Shown here piece by piece: positions 50,016 through 61,374 of a stretch of 64,000 nucleotides of DNA. The stretch comes from Streptomyces sp. NBC_01591. GTDB lineage: Bacteria; Actinomycetota; Actinomycetes; Streptomycetales; Streptomycetaceae. The notes beneath the pieces were generated by a model that saw only the letters and a list, made by a program, of their open reading frames with translations, was not told where the DNA came from and did not search any database. The position numbers and the translations under genes are program-made. The stretch is from assembly GCF_035918155.1 (NCBI RefSeq), contig NZ_CP109327.1, positions 5,022,001 through 5,086,000 of the forward strand. The letters run 5' to 3'. The first letter of the stretch is position 1. Every line of letters starts with the position of its first letter.

Positions 50016-50849
50016 TCAGAGAACGCGGACCGCGCCCGACGGCGGGTCGTAGGACAGCGGACGCTGCACCACACCGGTGCCGGAGTTCTGCGCACCGACG
50101 AACTCGCCGCCGCCCACGTAGATCCCGACGTGGTACGCGCTGCCCGCGCCGCCCCAGTACAGGATGTCGCCCGGCTGGAGGTTGCTCAGGGAGACCTGGG
50201 TGCCGACGGTGGACTGGGACTGCGAGACGCGCGGCAGGTCGATGTTGACCGAGCGGAACGCGGCCTGGACGAGGCTGGAGCAGTCCCACGAGCTGGGGCC
50301 GGTGCTGCCCAACACGTACGCGTCACCGAGCTGCGCCTTCGCGAAGGCGATGACGGCCGCTGCGGAGCCGGTCGCGTTCGACGAGGAGGAAGAGGAGGAC
50401 GTGGACGCGGCCGTACCGGCGTTGGAGCCGGAGGTCGCGCTGAGCGTCGTACGGGCGGTGGAGCGGGAAGCGCGCTCGGCGGCCTCCGCCTTGGCCTTGG
50501 CGGCCGCCTCCGCCTTCTTCTTGGCCTCTGCCTTGCGGACCGCCTCGGCCTTGGCCTTCTTGGCGGTCTTGGCCGCGGTGGCGGCTGCGGCGTCCTCCTG
50601 GGCCTGCGTCTGCAGGTCCTGGGCGACCTGCTGCGTGGCCTGAGCGGACGCGGCGACGGCGGTGGAGAGCCCGGAGGTGATGGTGGGCATCTCGATGGTC
50701 TGGGTCACCGGCTCGGCCTGGGCCGGACCGGCAGCGCCTGCGACCGCGATGGTGCTGAGGACGCCACCGGCAACTCCGGCCCGCAGCGCCGTCTTCGAGG
50801 CGTTTCGGCGGGGCTTCCGGTGGCTGGGTATGTGAGCGGTGTGGGACAT
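50016..50849 (-). CDS. Secreted NlpC/P60 peptidoglycan hydrolase
   Basis: A 277-residue secreted cell-wall endopeptidase. A basic Sec/Tat-like signal (about residues 12-44, A-Q-A-E cleavage) is followed by an Ala/Lys/Glu coiled-coil stretch (about residues 88-135), a Ser-rich linker and the NlpC/P60 domain (about 165-277) with catalytic Cys in S-W-D-C-S-S-L-V-Q, His in A-Y-H-V-G-I-Y-V and a further polar residue in the Q-R-P-L-S region. It should cut peptide stems. Its leader is long, and a Crp-like site lies at 51088. In S. coelicolor a NlpC/P60 gene also stands before nuo (recollection). Confidence 0.92.
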   Translation of the reverse strand: MSHTAHIPSHRKPRRNASKTALRAGVAGGVLSTIAVAGAAGPAQAEPVTQTIEMPTITSGLSTAVAASAQATQQVAQDLQTQAQEDAAAATAAKTAKKAKAEAVRKAEAKKKAEAAAKAKAEAAERASRSTARTTLSATSGSNAGTAASTSSSSSSSNATGSAAAVIAFAKAQLGDAYVLGSTGPSSWDCSSLVQAAFRSVNIDLPRVSQSQSTVGTQVSLSNLQPGDILYWGGAGSAYHVGIYVGGGEFVGAQNSGTGVVQRPLSYDPPSGAVRVL

Positions 50850-51087
50850 GAGTACTAGCGCTATCAGGGCCTCGGGGTTGCCATCAAGAAACGTGTGTTG
50901 CGACACAGTTACGTCCGGAATCTGTGAATCCGCTTTCTGGCGGCCTTTATTGACGCCGTAACGGGCAAAACGGTCATGCCTGATCACCGCTGTGATCACG
51001 GGCTTTCGGTAATACGTCCGAATTGCCCGCCACTTACCATCCGTTCGCACCGATGGCCAAGCCCCCTTTTGTTGGAGCCTTGATGGA

Positions 51088-51101
51088 GTGACGCAGGTCA
51101 C
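51088..51101. promoter_or_regulatory. Crp-like site
   Basis: GTGACGCAGGTCAC is an inverted repeat of GTGAC with a four-base spacer and fits the Streptomyces Crp pattern GTG-N6-GNCAC. It lies 239 bases upstream of the NlpC/P60 start; Crp is known to act on cell-wall hydrolase genes in S. coelicolor. Confidence 0.45.
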
Positions 51102-51550
51102 AGTGTGATCGCCGCGCGGGGGGCGGTTATGCGCCACGCACTCAAGGCGGCGCCGGGCGAGGGGAGATGTCCCGTTCGCTCCGAAGATCGCAAATGCTCA
51201 TACTCGTCCACTTCGCTCCTCGCGGCACCCCCTCCCGGGTGAGTTCGAGCGGTCCGGATGGGGCGAAGTGGGTGGGGGTCGAGGTAGGGAGGGGGTGGTC
51301 GGGGTCTGGAGGGTGAGGGGGCCTCTATCACTCCGGGTTGTCCATCGCCAATTTGCTTGGCACTGCCATCTCTTGATAGAGCGACAGCCGTTTGACCAGC
51401 GGTAACGGCATCGAATGTCACGTCTCGTGATCACTCGGCCGCTTCGCGTGTGAAGATCACCGCTCATCCGACTTCATGATCCTTCGTCAGGTGGTGGAGA
51501 TCACAAAGGCGTTGTCGTACCCCGTGTCGCAGATCACAGGATGGCGGGCA

Positions 51551-51556
51551 TAGGAT
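51551..51556 (+). promoter_or_regulatory. -10 box of the nuo operon
   Basis: TAGGAT fits a Streptomyces -10; the -35 is weak (TCGCAG about 18 bases before). The Rex-type site at 51572 lies just downstream. Confidence 0.5.
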
Positions 51557-51571
51557 GCGGGGCAGTCGGGC

Positions 51572-51589
51572 TTGTGAACTGCCTCACAT
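51572..51589 (+). promoter_or_regulatory. Rex-type operator before nuoA
   Basis: TTGTGAACTGCCTCACAT fits the Rex operator TTGTGAA-N4-TTCACAA with two mismatches in the right arm. Rex senses the NADH/NAD+ ratio and controls nuo in S. coelicolor. The site follows the -10 by 16 bases, so bound Rex would block transcription. Confidence 0.7.
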
Positions 51590-51668
51590 GTGCACGATCT
51601 TGGTGAGGCGGTGAGCCGGTCGCCCGATGCGGTCCAACGGTCAAGGACGACTGGAAGGAGCGAGGAGC

Positions 51669-52028
51669 GTGAATGCCTACGCGCCCATCCTCGTGCTCGG
51701 CGCCCTCGGGGCAGGGTTTGCGATCTTCTCCGTGGTCATGGCCACGCTTATCGGCCCCAAGCGGTACAACCGGGCAAAGCTCGAAGCGTACGAGTGCGGT
51801 ATCGAACCCACCCCCACTCCAGCCGGAGGCGGCCGCTTCCCGATCAAGTACTACCTGACGGCGATGCTCTTCATCGTCTTCGACATCGAGATCGTCTTCC
51901 TCTATCCCTGGGCGGTCACCTTCGACGCCCTGGGGATCTTCGGGCTCGTGGAGATGCTGCTCTTCGTGCTCACCGTCTTCGTCGCCTACGCGTATGTGTG
52001 GCGTCGCGGCGGCCTGGAATGGGACTGA
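51669..52028 (+). CDS. nuoA: NADH-quinone oxidoreductase subunit A
   Basis: A 119-residue three-helix membrane subunit of complex I (helices at about residues 6-28, 60-80 and 88-108) with the family loop Y-E-C-G and the segment A-M-L-F-I-V-F-D-I-E-I-V-F-L-Y-P-W. GTG at 51669 follows GGAGCGAGGAGC; the upstream ATG at 51627 would add residues without NuoA similarity. First gene of the rightward nuo operon. Confidence 0.94.
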   Translation: MNAYAPILVLGALGAGFAIFSVVMATLIGPKRYNRAKLEAYECGIEPTPTPAGGGRFPIKYYLTAMLFIVFDIEIVFLYPWAVTFDALGIFGLVEMLLFVLTVFVAYAYVWRRGGLEWD

Positions 52029-52046
52029 GGGGCTGAGGGGCACACC

Positions 52047-52601
52047 ATGGGACTCGAAGAGAAGCTGCCCAGCGGCTTCGTGCTGACCACTGTCGAGCAG
52101 GCCGCCGGCTGGGTACGGAAGTCCTCCGTCTTCCCTGCCACCTTCGGCCTCGCCTGTTGCGCCATCGAGATGATGACGACCGGGGCCGGGCGCTACGACC
52201 TGGCCCGTTTCGGCATGGAGGTCTTCCGCGGATCACCGCGGCAGGCGGATCTGATGATCGTCGCAGGACGGGTCAGCCAGAAGATGGCTCCCGTCCTGCG
52301 GCAGGTCTACGACCAGATGCCCAACCCCAAGTGGGTGATCTCCATGGGGGTTTGCGCATCATCGGGCGGAATGTTCAACAATTACGCCATTGTTCAGGGT
52401 GTTGATCACATTGTTCCGGTTGACATCTATTTGCCGGGTTGTCCGCCGCGGCCCGAGATGCTGTTGGACGCGATCCTCAAGCTCCACCAGAAGATCCAGG
52501 GCTCCAAGCTCGGGGTCAACGCGGAGGAGGCCGCCCGCGAGGCGGAGGACGCGGCACTCAAGGCACTGCCCCTGATCGAGATGAAGGGGCTGCTGCGATG
52601 A
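52047..52601 (+). CDS. nuoB: NADH-quinone oxidoreductase subunit B
   Basis: A 184-residue peripheral-arm subunit that carries cluster N2. The cysteines of [16 protein letters not shown] and G-C-P-P-R-P-E are all in place. It overlaps nuoC by four bases (ATGA). GGGGCACACC precedes the ATG. Extra C-terminal 30 residues are charged. Confidence 0.95.
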   Translation: MGLEEKLPSGFVLTTVEQAAGWVRKSSVFPATFGLACCAIEMMTTGAGRYDLARFGMEVFRGSPRQADLMIVAGRVSQKMAPVLRQVYDQMPNPKWVISMGVCASSGGMFNNYAIVQGVDHIVPVDIYLPGCPPRPEMLLDAILKLHQKIQGSKLGVNAEEAAREAEDAALKALPLIEMKGLLR

Positions 52602-53326
52602 GCGGGAACAACAACCACGACGAACAGAGCAACAACAACGGTGTGCCCGCCCCGCGCGCGGACACCGGCGAGGTCATCCGCGTACGCAAGGGCATGTTCG
52701 GCGCCGACAACGGCGGTGACACCTCCGGCTACGGCGGCCTCGTCCGCACCGTGACCCTGCCGGGCGCCACGTCCCGTCCGTACGGCGGCTGGTTCGACGA
52801 GGTCGCCGACGAGCTCGAAGGGGCCCTGGAGGAGCAGGACCTGCTTCCGGCAAACGCTATCGAGAAGACCGTCGTCGACCGCGGCGAGCTCACCTTCCAC
52901 ATCGCCCGCGAGCACCTCGTCCGGGTCGCACAGACCCTGCGCGACGACCCGGCGCTGCGCTTCGAGCTCTGTACGGGGGTGAGCGGCGTCCACTTCCTCG
53001 GTGACAAGGGCCGCGAGCTGCACGCCGTCTACCACCTGCGCTCGATCACGCACGGTCGGCTGATCCGCCTGGAGGTGTCGGCCCCGGACAGCGATCCGCA
53101 CATCCCGTCCCTCGTCGCGGTCTACCCGACCAACGACTGGCACGAGCGTGAGACCTACGACTTCTTCGGGCTCATCTTCGACGGGCACCCCGCCCTCACC
53201 CGGATCATGATGCCGGACGACTGGCAGGGCTTCCCGCAGCGCAAGGACTACCCGCTCGGCGGCATCGCCGTCGAGTACAAGGGCGCCCAGATCCCGGCTC
53301 CGGACCAGCGGAGGTCGTACTCCTGA
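52598..53326 (+). CDS. nuoC: NADH-quinone oxidoreductase subunit C
   Basis: A 242-residue subunit. The N-terminal 50 residues are an Asn/Gly/Asp-rich extension; the core from about residue 60 has the NuoC signature W-F-D-E-V-A-D-E-L, then [17 protein letters not shown], and [20 protein letters not shown] overlap with nuoB and TGATG overlap with nuoD indicate tight coupling. Not fused to NuoD as in some bacteria. Confidence 0.95.
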   Translation: MSGNNNHDEQSNNNGVPAPRADTGEVIRVRKGMFGADNGGDTSGYGGLVRTVTLPGATSRPYGGWFDEVADELEGALEEQDLLPANAIEKTVVDRGELTFHIAREHLVRVAQTLRDDPALRFELCTGVSGVHFLGDKGRELHAVYHLRSITHGRLIRLEVSAPDSDPHIPSLVAVYPTNDWHERETYDFFGLIFDGHPALTRIMMPDDWQGFPQRKDYPLGGIAVEYKGAQIPAPDQRRSYS

Positions 53327-54648
53327 TGTCTACTCCACATGCAACGCCTCGGGACACGACCGAGGGGACTGTATATACAGTCACCGGCGGCGACTGGGAC
53401 GAGGTCGTCGAGGCCGCGGCCAAGTCCGACGACGAGCGCATCATTGTCAATATGGGCCCCCAGCACCCGTCCACGCACGGTGTTCTGCGGCTGATCCTGG
53501 AGATCGACGGCGAGACCGTCACCGAGGCCCGCTGCGGCATCGGCTACCTCCACACCGGCATCGAGAAGAACCTCGAATTCCGGAACTGGACGCAGGGCAC
53601 CACCTTCGTCACGCGCATGGACTACCTGACGCCCTTCTACAACGAGGCGGCGTACTGCCTGGGCGTCGAGAAGCTTCTCGGTATCGAGGACCAGATCCCC
53701 GACCGGGCCAGCGTCCTGCGCGTGCTCCTGATGGAGCTCAACCGGATCTCCTCGCACCTGGTGTGCATCGCCACCGGCGGCATGGAGCTCGGCGCCACCA
53801 CGATCATGATCTACGGCTTCCGCGATCGTGAACTCGTTCTCGATCTCTTCGAGCTGATCACCGGCCTGCGCATGAACCACGCGTTCATCCGCCCCGGCGG
53901 ACTCGCCCAGGACCTGCCGCCCGGCGCGATCGACCAGCTGCGCGAGTTCGTGAAGACCATGAAGAAGAACCTGCCGGAGTACGACAAGCTCGCCACCGGC
54001 AACCCCATCTTCAAGGCCCGTATGCAGGACGTCGGCTATCTCGACCTGACCGGCTGCATGGCACTCGGCGTCACCGGCCCGATGCTGCGCTCCGCCGGAC
54101 TCCCGCACGACCTGCGCAAGACGGACCCCTACTGCGGGTACGAGAACTACGAGTTCGACGTCCCCACCGCCGACACCTGCGACGCCTACGGCCGCTTCCT
54201 CGTCCGCCTGGAGGAGATGCGCCAGTCGCTGCGGATCGTTGAGCAGTGCATCGACCGGCTCGCCCCCGGTCCCGTGATGGTCGCCGACAAGAAGATCGCC
54301 TGGCCGGCCCAGCTCGCGCTCGGCCCGGACGGACTCGGCAACTCGCTCGACCACATCAAGAAGATCATGGGCACCTCCATGGAGGCCCTGATCCACCACT
54401 TCAAGCTGGTGACCGAAGGCTTCCGGGTCCCGGCCGGACAGGCGTACACCGCGGTCGAGTCACCCAAGGGCGAACTCGGCGTGCATGTCGTCTCGGACGG
54501 CGGCACCCGCCCCTACCGGGTCCACTTCCGCGACCCGTCCTTCACCAACCTTCAGGCCATGGCGGCGATGTGCGAGGGCGGCCAGGTCGCCGACGTCATC
54601 GTCGCCGTCGCGTCCATCGACCCCGTGATGGGAGGCGTCGACCGGTGA
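53326..54648 (+). CDS. nuoD: NADH-quinone oxidoreductase subunit D
   Basis: A 440-residue quinone-site subunit related to [NiFe]-hydrogenase large subunits. The [13 protein letters not shown] motif is near residue 43 and [13 protein letters not shown] follows at about 66. The usual R-P-G-G is at about residue 190, and P-K-G-E-L-G-V is near the C-terminus. The next gene starts with GTGA overlap. Confidence 0.95.
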   Translation: MSTPHATPRDTTEGTVYTVTGGDWDEVVEAAAKSDDERIIVNMGPQHPSTHGVLRLILEIDGETVTEARCGIGYLHTGIEKNLEFRNWTQGTTFVTRMDYLTPFYNEAAYCLGVEKLLGIEDQIPDRASVLRVLLMELNRISSHLVCIATGGMELGATTIMIYGFRDRELVLDLFELITGLRMNHAFIRPGGLAQDLPPGAIDQLREFVKTMKKNLPEYDKLATGNPIFKARMQDVGYLDLTGCMALGVTGPMLRSAGLPHDLRKTDPYCGYENYEFDVPTADTCDAYGRFLVRLEEMRQSLRIVEQCIDRLAPGPVMVADKKIAWPAQLALGPDGLGNSLDHIKKIMGTSMEALIHHFKLVTEGFRVPAGQAYTAVESPKGELGVHVVSDGGTRPYRVHFRDPSFTNLQAMAAMCEGGQVADVIVAVASIDPVMGGVDR

Positions 54649-55454
54649 CCGAAGCACGTCAGGAAGTCAGTCTGGGGATGCCGCAGCTCCCCGCCCCCGC
54701 CTACCCGGCCGAGGTGCGCGCCAGGCTCGAAGCGGACGCGAAGGAGGTGATCGCCCGCTACCCCGGCAGCCGCTCCGCGCTGCTGCCCCTGCTGCACCTG
54801 GTGCAGTCCGAAGAGGGCTTCGTCTCCCGTACGGGCATGGCGTTCTGCGCCGAGCTGCTCGGCCTCACCACCGCCGAGGTCACCGCGGTCGCCACCTTCT
54901 ACACGATGTACCGGCGCAGGGCCGGCGGTGACTACCAGGTCGGCGTCTGCACCAACACGCTGTGCGCGGTGATGGGCGGCGACGCGATCTTCGACCGGCT
55001 CAAGGAGCACCTCGGCGTCGGCAACGACGAGACCACCGAGGACGGGAAGATCACCCTCGAACACATCGAGTGCAACGCGGCCTGCGACTTCGCCCCCGTG
55101 GTGATGGTCAACTGGGAGTTCTTCGACAACCAGACGCCCGAGAGCGCGACCCGCCTGGTCGACGACCTGATCGCCGGGCGCACCGTCGAACCCACCCGCG
55201 GCGCCCCGCTGTGCTCGTACAAGGAGACCGCCCGGATCCTGGCCGGCTTCCCGGACGAGCGCCCCGGTGCCGTCGAGGCCTCCGGCGGCGCGGGCCCCGC
55301 CTCGCTGATCGGCCTCCGCCTCGCCAAGGGCGAGGATCCGCACCCGCGCGTCGTCGCCCCGCGCGGCGAGCGCCCGCGCGGCGGGTCCGGTCACAAGGCC
55401 GCCCCGCAGGACCCGGACCACTCGTCCGGCCCGATCGCCGAGGAGGGGGAGTGA
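54645..55454 (+). CDS. nuoE: NADH-quinone oxidoreductase subunit E
   Basis: A 269-residue subunit with the thioredoxin-like 2Fe-2S domain: C-T-N-T-L-C near residue 103 and C-N-A-A-C-D near 144. NuoE is usually about 160-180 residues; the last 60-70 residues are an extra basic, Gly/Pro/Ala-rich tail ([10 protein letters not shown]). The tail is common in Streptomyces. GTG start overlaps the nuoD stop. Confidence 0.94.
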   Translation: MTEARQEVSLGMPQLPAPAYPAEVRARLEADAKEVIARYPGSRSALLPLLHLVQSEEGFVSRTGMAFCAELLGLTTAEVTAVATFYTMYRRRAGGDYQVGVCTNTLCAVMGGDAIFDRLKEHLGVGNDETTEDGKITLEHIECNAACDFAPVVMVNWEFFDNQTPESATRLVDDLIAGRTVEPTRGAPLCSYKETARILAGFPDERPGAVEASGGAGPASLIGLRLAKGEDPHPRVVAPRGERPRGGSGHKAAPQDPDHSSGPIAEEGE

Positions 55455-56830
55455 TGACGTTGGCGACCGAGATCAACGACAACGGAAGCGGCAACGGGGG
55501 CAGCCCGGAGAAGCTGCTCGCACCCGTCCTCTCCGCCTTCTGGGACCAGCCGGAATCCTGGACCCTGGAGACGTACCGGCGCCACGAGGGGTACGAGGGA
55601 CTGCGCAAGGCTCTCGCCATGGCGCCGGACGACCTCATCGCCTACGTCAAGGACTCCGGTCTGCGCGGCCGCGGCGGCGCAGGCTTCCCCACCGGGATGA
55701 AGTGGCAGTTCATCCCGCAGGGCGACGGAAAACCGCACTATCTAGTTGTCAACGCCGACGAATCGGAACCGGGCACCTGCAAGGACATCCCGCTCCTGTT
55801 CGCCAACCCGCACAGCCTCATCGAGGGCATCGTGATCGCCTGTTACGCGATCCGTTCGTCGCACGCGTTCATCTACTTGCGCGGTGAGGTCGTCCCCGTG
55901 CTGCGACGTCTGCACGAGGCCGTACGAGAGGCGTACGAGGCGGGTTATCTGGGGACGAACATCCTGGGATCAGGGCTCGATCTGGAACTCACGGTGCACG
56001 CCGGTGCCGGCGCGTACATCTGTGGTGAGGAAACCGCGCTGCTCGACTCTCTCGAAGGACGGCGTGGCCAGCCCCGGCTGCGGCCTCCCTTCCCCGCGGT
56101 CGCCGGTCTGTACGCCTGCCCCACTGTGGTGAACAACGTCGAGTCCATCGCCTCGGTTCCCGCGATCCTGAACCGGGGCAAGGACTGGTTCAAGTCGATG
56201 GGCAGCGAGAAGTCCCCGGGCTTCACGCTGTACTCGCTCAGCGGGCATGTCGCGGGTCCCGGCCAGTACGAGGCGCCGCTCGGCATCACGCTGCGCCAGC
56301 TGCTCGACATGAGCGGCGGCATGCGCCCCGGCCACCGGCTGAAGTTCTGGACCCCGGGCGGCTCGTCGACCCCGATGTTCACCGACGAGCACCTCGACGT
56401 ACCGCTCGACTACGAGGGCGTCGGCGCCGCCGGATCCATGCTCGGCACCAAGGCACTCCAGTGTTTCGACGAGACGACCTGCGTCGTGCGGGCCGTCACC
56501 CGCTGGACCGAGTTCTACGCCCACGAGTCCTGCGGCAAGTGCACGCCCTGCCGCGAAGGCACCTACTGGCTGGTCCAGTTGCTCCGTGACATCGAGGCCG
56601 GCAAGGGACAGATGGCCGACCTCGACAAGCTGAACGACATCGCCGACAACATCAACGGCAAGTCCTTCTGCGCCCTCGGCGACGGCGCCGCCTCGCCGAT
56701 CTTCTCCTCGCTGAAGTACTTCCGCGAGGAGTACGAGCAGCACATCACGGGCAAGGGCTGCCCCTTCGATCCCGCCAGGTCGACCGTCTGGGCCGACGAC
56801 AAGAACGCTCACCAGGGGGTGAACGCATGA
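55454..56830 (+). CDS. nuoF: NADH-quinone oxidoreductase subunit F (FMN, NADH binding)
   Basis: A 458-residue catalytic subunit. The NADH/FMN site [14 protein letters not shown] is near residue 72, N-A-D-E-S-E-P-G-T near 102, [15 protein letters not shown] at about 187, and the 4Fe-4S cysteines in [13 protein letters not shown] near 360 plus the later F-C-A-L-G-D. Start ATG at 55454 overlaps nuoE and has GGAGGGGG ahead. ATGA overlap with nuoG. Confidence 0.95.
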   Translation: MTLATEINDNGSGNGGSPEKLLAPVLSAFWDQPESWTLETYRRHEGYEGLRKALAMAPDDLIAYVKDSGLRGRGGAGFPTGMKWQFIPQGDGKPHYLVVNADESEPGTCKDIPLLFANPHSLIEGIVIACYAIRSSHAFIYLRGEVVPVLRRLHEAVREAYEAGYLGTNILGSGLDLELTVHAGAGAYICGEETALLDSLEGRRGQPRLRPPFPAVAGLYACPTVVNNVESIASVPAILNRGKDWFKSMGSEKSPGFTLYSLSGHVAGPGQYEAPLGITLRQLLDMSGGMRPGHRLKFWTPGGSSTPMFTDEHLDVPLDYEGVGAAGSMLGTKALQCFDETTCVVRAVTRWTEFYAHESCGKCTPCREGTYWLVQLLRDIEAGKGQMADLDKLNDIADNINGKSFCALGDGAASPIFSSLKYFREEYEQHITGKGCPFDPARSTVWADDKNAHQGVNA

Positions 56831-59334
56831 CAGTCACCACGAGTGCGCCCTCCGGGGGTGGCGAGGCGGCCATCCCGCCCGAGGACCTGGTCACGCTGAC
56901 CATCGACGGCATCGAGATCAGCGTGCCCAAGGGCACCCTGGTCATCCGGGCCGCCGAACTCCTCGGCATCGAGATCCCGCGCTTCTGCGACCACCCGCTC
57001 CTCGACCCGGTCGGCGCCTGCCGCCAGTGCATCGTCGAGGTCGAGGGCCAGCGCAAGCCGATGGCGTCCTGCACCATCACGTGCACCGACGGCATGGTGG
57101 TGAAGTCGCAGCTCACCTCGCCGGTGGCCGACAAGGCCCAGAAGGGTGTGATGGAGCTGCTGCTCATCAACCACCCGCTGGACTGCCCGGTCTGCGACAA
57201 GGGCGGCGAGTGCCCGCTGCAGAACCAGGCGATGTCGCACGGCGAGGCGGACTCCCGCTTCGACGGCAAGAAGCGGACGTACGAGAAGCCCGTCCCGATC
57301 TCCACCCAGGTGCTGCTGGACCGTGAGCGGTGCGTGCTCTGCGCGCGCTGCACCCGGTTCTCCAACCAGGTGGCGGGCGACCCGATGATCGAGCTGATCG
57401 AGCGCGGCGCGCTCCAGCAGGTCGGTACGGGCGAGGGCGACCCGTTCCAGTCGTACTTCTCCGGGAACACCATCCAGATCTGCCCGGTCGGCGCGCTGAC
57501 CTCGGCGGCGTACCGATTCCGCTCCCGCCCCTTCGACCTGGTGTCCTCGCCGTCGGTGTGCGAGCACTGCGCGGGCGGTTGCGCGACCCGCACCGATCAC
57601 CGGCGCGGCAAGGTCATGCGGCGGCTCGCCGCCGACGACCCCGAGGTCAACGAGGAGTGGGTCTGCGACAAGGGCCGCTTCGGCTTCCGTTACGCGCAGC
57701 AGCGGGACCGGCTCACCACTCCGCTGGTACGGAACGCGGACGGTGTCCTGGAACCGTCCGGCTGGCCCGAGGCGCTGGCCGCCGCGGCCGCCGGCCTCTC
57801 CGCCGCGCGGGGCCGGACGGGGGTGCTCACCGGCGGTCGGCTGACCGTCGAGGACGCCTACGCGTACAGCAAGTTCGCCCGGATCGCGCTGGACACCAAC
57901 GACATCGACTTCCGGGCCCGGGTCCACAGCAGCGAGGAGGCCGACTTCCTGGCCGCCCGCGTGGCCGGGCGCGGCCGGGACCTGGACAGTGAGGGTGTCA
58001 CGTACACCTCGCTGGAGAAGGCCCCGACGGTGCTGCTGGTCGGGTTCGAGTCGGAGGAGGAGGCGCCCGGCGTCTTCCTGCGGCTGCGCAAGGCGAACCG
58101 CAAGCACGGGCAGCGCACCTTCGCCGTCGCCTCGCACGCCACCCGCGGCCTGGAGAAGGCGGGCGGCACGCTGCTGCCCGCAGCCCCCGGCACCGAGACG
58201 GAGTGGCTGGACGCGATCGCGGGCGGCGTCGGGCTCGACGGCGACGGAGCCGCGGCGGCCGAGGCGCTGCGCGGCGAGGGCGCCGTGATCGTGGTCGGTG
58301 AGCGGCTGGCCGTGGTGCCCGGCGGGCTCACCGCCGCGGTACGGACGGCGACCGCGACCGGGGCCGCGCTGGTGTGGATCCCGCGCCGGGCCGGCGAGCG
58401 GGGCGCGGTGGAGGCGGGCGCGCTTCCGTCGCTGCTGCCCGGCGGCCGTCCGGCGACCGACCCGCGGGCCAGGGACGAGGTGGCGGCCGTCTGGGGCGTC
58501 GCCGAACTCCCGTCCCGCTTCGGCCGCGACACCGGCCAGATCGTCGAGGCCGCGGCCACCGGCGAACTGGGCGCGCTGGTCGTCGCCGGGGTCGAGCCGG
58601 TGGACCTGCCGGACCCGGCACGGGCCCTGGAGGCGCTGGACCAGGTCGGCTTCCTGGTCTCGCTGGAGCTGCGGCCGAGCGAGGTCACCGAGCGCGCCGA
58701 CGTGGTCTTCCCGGTCGCCGCGGTGGCCGAGAAGTCCGGCACCTTCCTCAACTGGGAGGGCAGGGCGCGGATGTTCGAGGCGGCGCTGAAGCCCGAGCAG
58801 ATGACGCGCGCGCTCGCGCCGGGCGACGCCCGGGTGCTGCACATGCTGGCCGACGCCCTGGACGTCCACTTCGCGCTGCCGGACCTGAGGTCCGTACGTC
58901 GTGAGCTGGACCGGCTCGGCGGCTGGACCGGGGCGCGCGCCACCGAACCGAACGAGTCGGCGCAGCCGCTGCCCAGGCCCGGCGACGGCGAGGCGGTCCT
59001 CGCCGGCCACCGGATGCTGCTCGACCTGGGCCGGCTCCAGGAGGGCGACGAGGCACTGGCCGGCACCCGGCACGCCGCGGTCGCCCGGCTGTCCGCGGCC
59101 ACCGCGGCCGAGACGGGCGTGAAGGACGGCGATCTGCTGGCCGTCACCGGCCCGGCGGGCAGCGTCGAATTCCCGCTGAAGGTCACCGACATGCCGGACC
59201 GGGTGGTCTGGGTGCCGCTGAACTCCGTCGGGCGGGGCGTCCCGGCCGACACCGGCGCCCGGCCCGGCGGTCTGGTCCGGATCGGCCCCGCCGCACCGGG
59301 TACTCCCGACGTCACACCGGAGGTGGGGGCGTGA
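56827..59334 (+). CDS. nuoG: NADH-quinone oxidoreductase subunit G
   Basis: An 835-residue iron-sulfur subunit. Cluster motifs: [18 protein letters not shown] (2Fe-2S, near residue 57), [13 protein letters not shown] (His/Cys cluster), [11 protein letters not shown] near 170, I-C-P-V-G-A-L near 220, and the extra 4Fe-4S pair C-E-H-C-A-G-G-C near 247. The molybdopterin-like C-terminal half has no cofactor function in complex I. Overlaps nuoF and nuoH by four bases. Confidence 0.95.
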   Translation: MTVTTSAPSGGGEAAIPPEDLVTLTIDGIEISVPKGTLVIRAAELLGIEIPRFCDHPLLDPVGACRQCIVEVEGQRKPMASCTITCTDGMVVKSQLTSPVADKAQKGVMELLLINHPLDCPVCDKGGECPLQNQAMSHGEADSRFDGKKRTYEKPVPISTQVLLDRERCVLCARCTRFSNQVAGDPMIELIERGALQQVGTGEGDPFQSYFSGNTIQICPVGALTSAAYRFRSRPFDLVSSPSVCEHCAGGCATRTDHRRGKVMRRLAADDPEVNEEWVCDKGRFGFRYAQQRDRLTTPLVRNADGVLEPSGWPEALAAAAAGLSAARGRTGVLTGGRLTVEDAYAYSKFARIALDTNDIDFRARVHSSEEADFLAARVAGRGRDLDSEGVTYTSLEKAPTVLLVGFESEEEAPGVFLRLRKANRKHGQRTFAVASHATRGLEKAGGTLLPAAPGTETEWLDAIAGGVGLDGDGAAAAEALRGEGAVIVVGERLAVVPGGLTAAVRTATATGAALVWIPRRAGERGAVEAGALPSLLPGGRPATDPRARDEVAAVWGVAELPSRFGRDTGQIVEAAATGELGALVVAGVEPVDLPDPARALEALDQVGFLVSLELRPSEVTERADVVFPVAAVAEKSGTFLNWEGRARMFEAALKPEQMTRALAPGDARVLHMLADALDVHFALPDLRSVRRELDRLGGWTGARATEPNESAQPLPRPGDGEAVLAGHRMLLDLGRLQEGDEALAGTRHAAVARLSAATAAETGVKDGDLLAVTGPAGSVEFPLKVTDMPDRVVWVPLNSVGRGVPADTGARPGGLVRIGPAAPGTPDVTPEVGA

Positions 59335-60734
59335 GTGCCTTCGCTCAACTGGCCGCGGCACCGCACGGTGCCGTACTCGCCGCCGAGGATCTGTCGATGT
59401 TCGGCACCGACCCGTGGTGGCTCGTCGTCATCAAGGCGGTGTTCTGCTTCGCGTTCCTGATGGTGACCGTGCTCTTCTCCATCGTGTGGGAGCGCAAGGT
59501 CGTCGCCTGGATGCAGCTGCGCATCGGTCCCAACCGGCACGGTCCCTGGGGCATGCTCCAGTCGCTCGCCGACGGCATCAAGCTGATGCTGAAGGAGGAC
59601 GTCGTCGTCAAGCGGGCCGACAAGGTCGTGTACGTGCTCGCGCCGATCGTCGCCGCCATCCCGGCGTTCATGGCGATCGCCGTGATCCCGTTCGGCCCGT
59701 CCGGCAACGAGGTCTCGATCTTCGGGCACCGCACCACGATGCAGCTCACCGACCTGCCGATCGCGACGCTCTACATCCTCGCGGTCGCCTCGGTCGGGAT
59801 CTACGGCATCGTGCTGGCCGGCTGGTCGTCCGGATCGACGTACCCGCTCCTCGGCGGTCTGCGCTCCTGCGCGCAGATGATCAGCTACGAGATCGCGATG
59901 GGCGCCGCGTTCGCCTCGGTCTTCCTCTACTCCGGGTCGATGTCGACCTCGAAGATCGTGGAGGCGCAGCAGGACCGGTGGTTCATCCTCCTGCTGCCGG
60001 TCTCGTTCATCATCTACATCGTCACGATGGTCGGCGAGACCAACCGCGCCCCGTTCGACATGCCGGAGTCCGAGGGCGACCTGGTCGGCGGCTTCAACAC
60101 CGAGTACTCGTCGATCAAGTTCGCGATGTTCATGCTCGCCGAGTACGTCAACATGGTCACCGTCTCCGCGGTCGCCACGACCCTGTTCCTGGGCGGCTGG
60201 CGGGCCCCGTGGCCGATCAGCACCTTCTGGGAGGGCGCGAACCACGGCTGGTGGCCGATGCTCTGGTTCGTCGTCAAGGTCCAGCTGCTGCTGTTCTTCT
60301 TCATCTGGCTGCGCGGCACGCTGCCCCGGGTCCGTTACGACCAGCTGATGAAGCTCGGCTGGAAGGTCCTGATCCCGGTCTCCGTGGTCTGGCTGATACT
60401 GGTCGCGACGGTGCGGGCGCTGCGCAACGAGGGCTACGACTTCACGAGGATCGTGCTGTACGTGGCCGGGGCCGTGATCGCGATCCTGCTGATCTCCTTC
60501 GTCGCCGACATCTTCCGCGACAAGAAGGGCCAGGCTGCCGAGGCGGAGGCCGGACCGGAGCCGGCGTTCGACCCGATGGCGGGCGGGTTCCCGGTGCCGC
60601 CGCTGCCCGGACAGACCCTGCCGCCGGTGCCGCGCCGCAGGCCGCGGGGCGAGCGGGAGCTCGTTGTCAGTGGCGGGTCGGATACTCAGAGTGACGGAAA
60701 TTCGAGTGACGGAAAGGAGGCCGACGGTGTCTGA
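59331..60734 (+). CDS. nuoH: NADH-quinone oxidoreductase subunit H
   Basis: A 467-residue membrane subunit. Eight to nine helices, with [19 protein letters not shown] near residue 50 and A-E-Y-V-N-M near 267, plus the conserved charged loop S-E-G-D-L-V-G-G-F. The C-terminal 60 residues are an extra Pro/Gly-rich, cytoplasmic tail. GTG start overlaps nuoG; nuoI starts eight bases before its stop. Confidence 0.95.
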   Translation: MSAFAQLAAAPHGAVLAAEDLSMFGTDPWWLVVIKAVFCFAFLMVTVLFSIVWERKVVAWMQLRIGPNRHGPWGMLQSLADGIKLMLKEDVVVKRADKVVYVLAPIVAAIPAFMAIAVIPFGPSGNEVSIFGHRTTMQLTDLPIATLYILAVASVGIYGIVLAGWSSGSTYPLLGGLRSCAQMISYEIAMGAAFASVFLYSGSMSTSKIVEAQQDRWFILLLPVSFIIYIVTMVGETNRAPFDMPESEGDLVGGFNTEYSSIKFAMFMLAEYVNMVTVSAVATTLFLGGWRAPWPISTFWEGANHGWWPMLWFVVKVQLLLFFFIWLRGTLPRVRYDQLMKLGWKVLIPVSVVWLILVATVRALRNEGYDFTRIVLYVAGAVIAILLISFVADIFRDKKGQAAEAEAGPEPAFDPMAGGFPVPPLPGQTLPPVPRRRPRGERELVVSGGSDTQSDGNSSDGKEADGV

Positions 60735-61374
60735 GTCATCGGAGTCCTCGGGGTCCTCGGGATCCTCGGAGGAGAAGTTCCAGAACCCCGTCGCCGGCTT
60801 CGGCGTGACCTTCAAGGCCATGTTCAAGAAGCGGCTGACCGAGCAGTACCCGGAAACGCCGAAGGTGACGGCGCCGCGCTTCCACGGCCGGCATCAGCTC
60901 AACCGTCACCCGGACGGCCTGGAGAAGTGCATCGGCTGCGAGCTGTGCGCCTGGGCCTGTCCGGCGGACGCGATCTACGTCGAGGGCGCGGACAACACCG
61001 ACGAGGAGCGCTACTCCCCGGGTGAGCGCTACGGCCGCGTCTACCAGATCAATTACGCGCGCTGCATTCTCTGCGGACTGTGCATCGAGGCCTGCCCGAC
61101 CCGGGCGCTGACGATGACCAATGAGTTCGAGCTCGCCAACACCACCCGCGAGAGCCTCATCTACACCAAGGACGAGCTGCTCGCGGGCCTGGAGGAGGGC
61201 ATGGTCGACAGCCCGCACGCGATCTTCCCCGGGATGGACGAACAGGACTACTACCGGGGTCTCGTCACCGAGGCCGCGCCCGGTACGGAGCGCCAGATCG
61301 CCGTCTCCGAGGGCGAGAAGCCGGACGACACGCACAGCGAGAACAACGGCTCGGCGCAGGAGGTGGGCGCATGA
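60727..61374 (+). CDS. nuoI: NADH-quinone oxidoreductase subunit I (2x 4Fe-4S)
   Basis: A 215-residue ferredoxin-like subunit. Two clusters: [12 protein letters not shown] near residue 72 and [12 protein letters not shown] near 115. A Ser/Gly-rich 15-residue N-terminal stretch ([13 protein letters not shown]) comes before the usual amphipathic helix. The GTG start lies inside the nuoH C-terminal codons. Confidence 0.95.
   Translation: MSESSESSGSSGSSEEKFQNPVAGFGVTFKAMFKKRLTEQYPETPKVTAPRFHGRHQLNRHPDGLEKCIGCELCAWACPADAIYVEGADNTDEERYSPGERYGRVYQINYARCILCGLCIEACPTRALTMTNEFELANTTRESLIYTKDELLAGLEEGMVDSPHAIFPGMDEQDYYRGLVTEAAPGTERQIAVSEGEKPDDTHSENNGSAQEVGA

Larger units (their letters stand above)
50850..51571. 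other. 722-base gap between nlpC and nuo operon
   Basis: No gene. It holds the palindrome TGATCACCGCTGTGATCA (50981-50998), a Crp-like GTGACGCAGGTCAC (51088-51101, matching GTG-N6-GNCAC), a long IR of CTCTATCA/TGATAGAG (51323-51330 and 51373-51380), and repeated GATCAC words at 51429, 51455, 51499 and 51532. Expected to contain divergent promoters. Confidence 0.55.

Noticed and set aside
50850..51137. A ydaO (c-di-AMP) riboswitch before the NlpC/P60 gene
   Set aside because: Such switches precede some Streptomyces wall hydrolases, but I could not find the conserved segments here.
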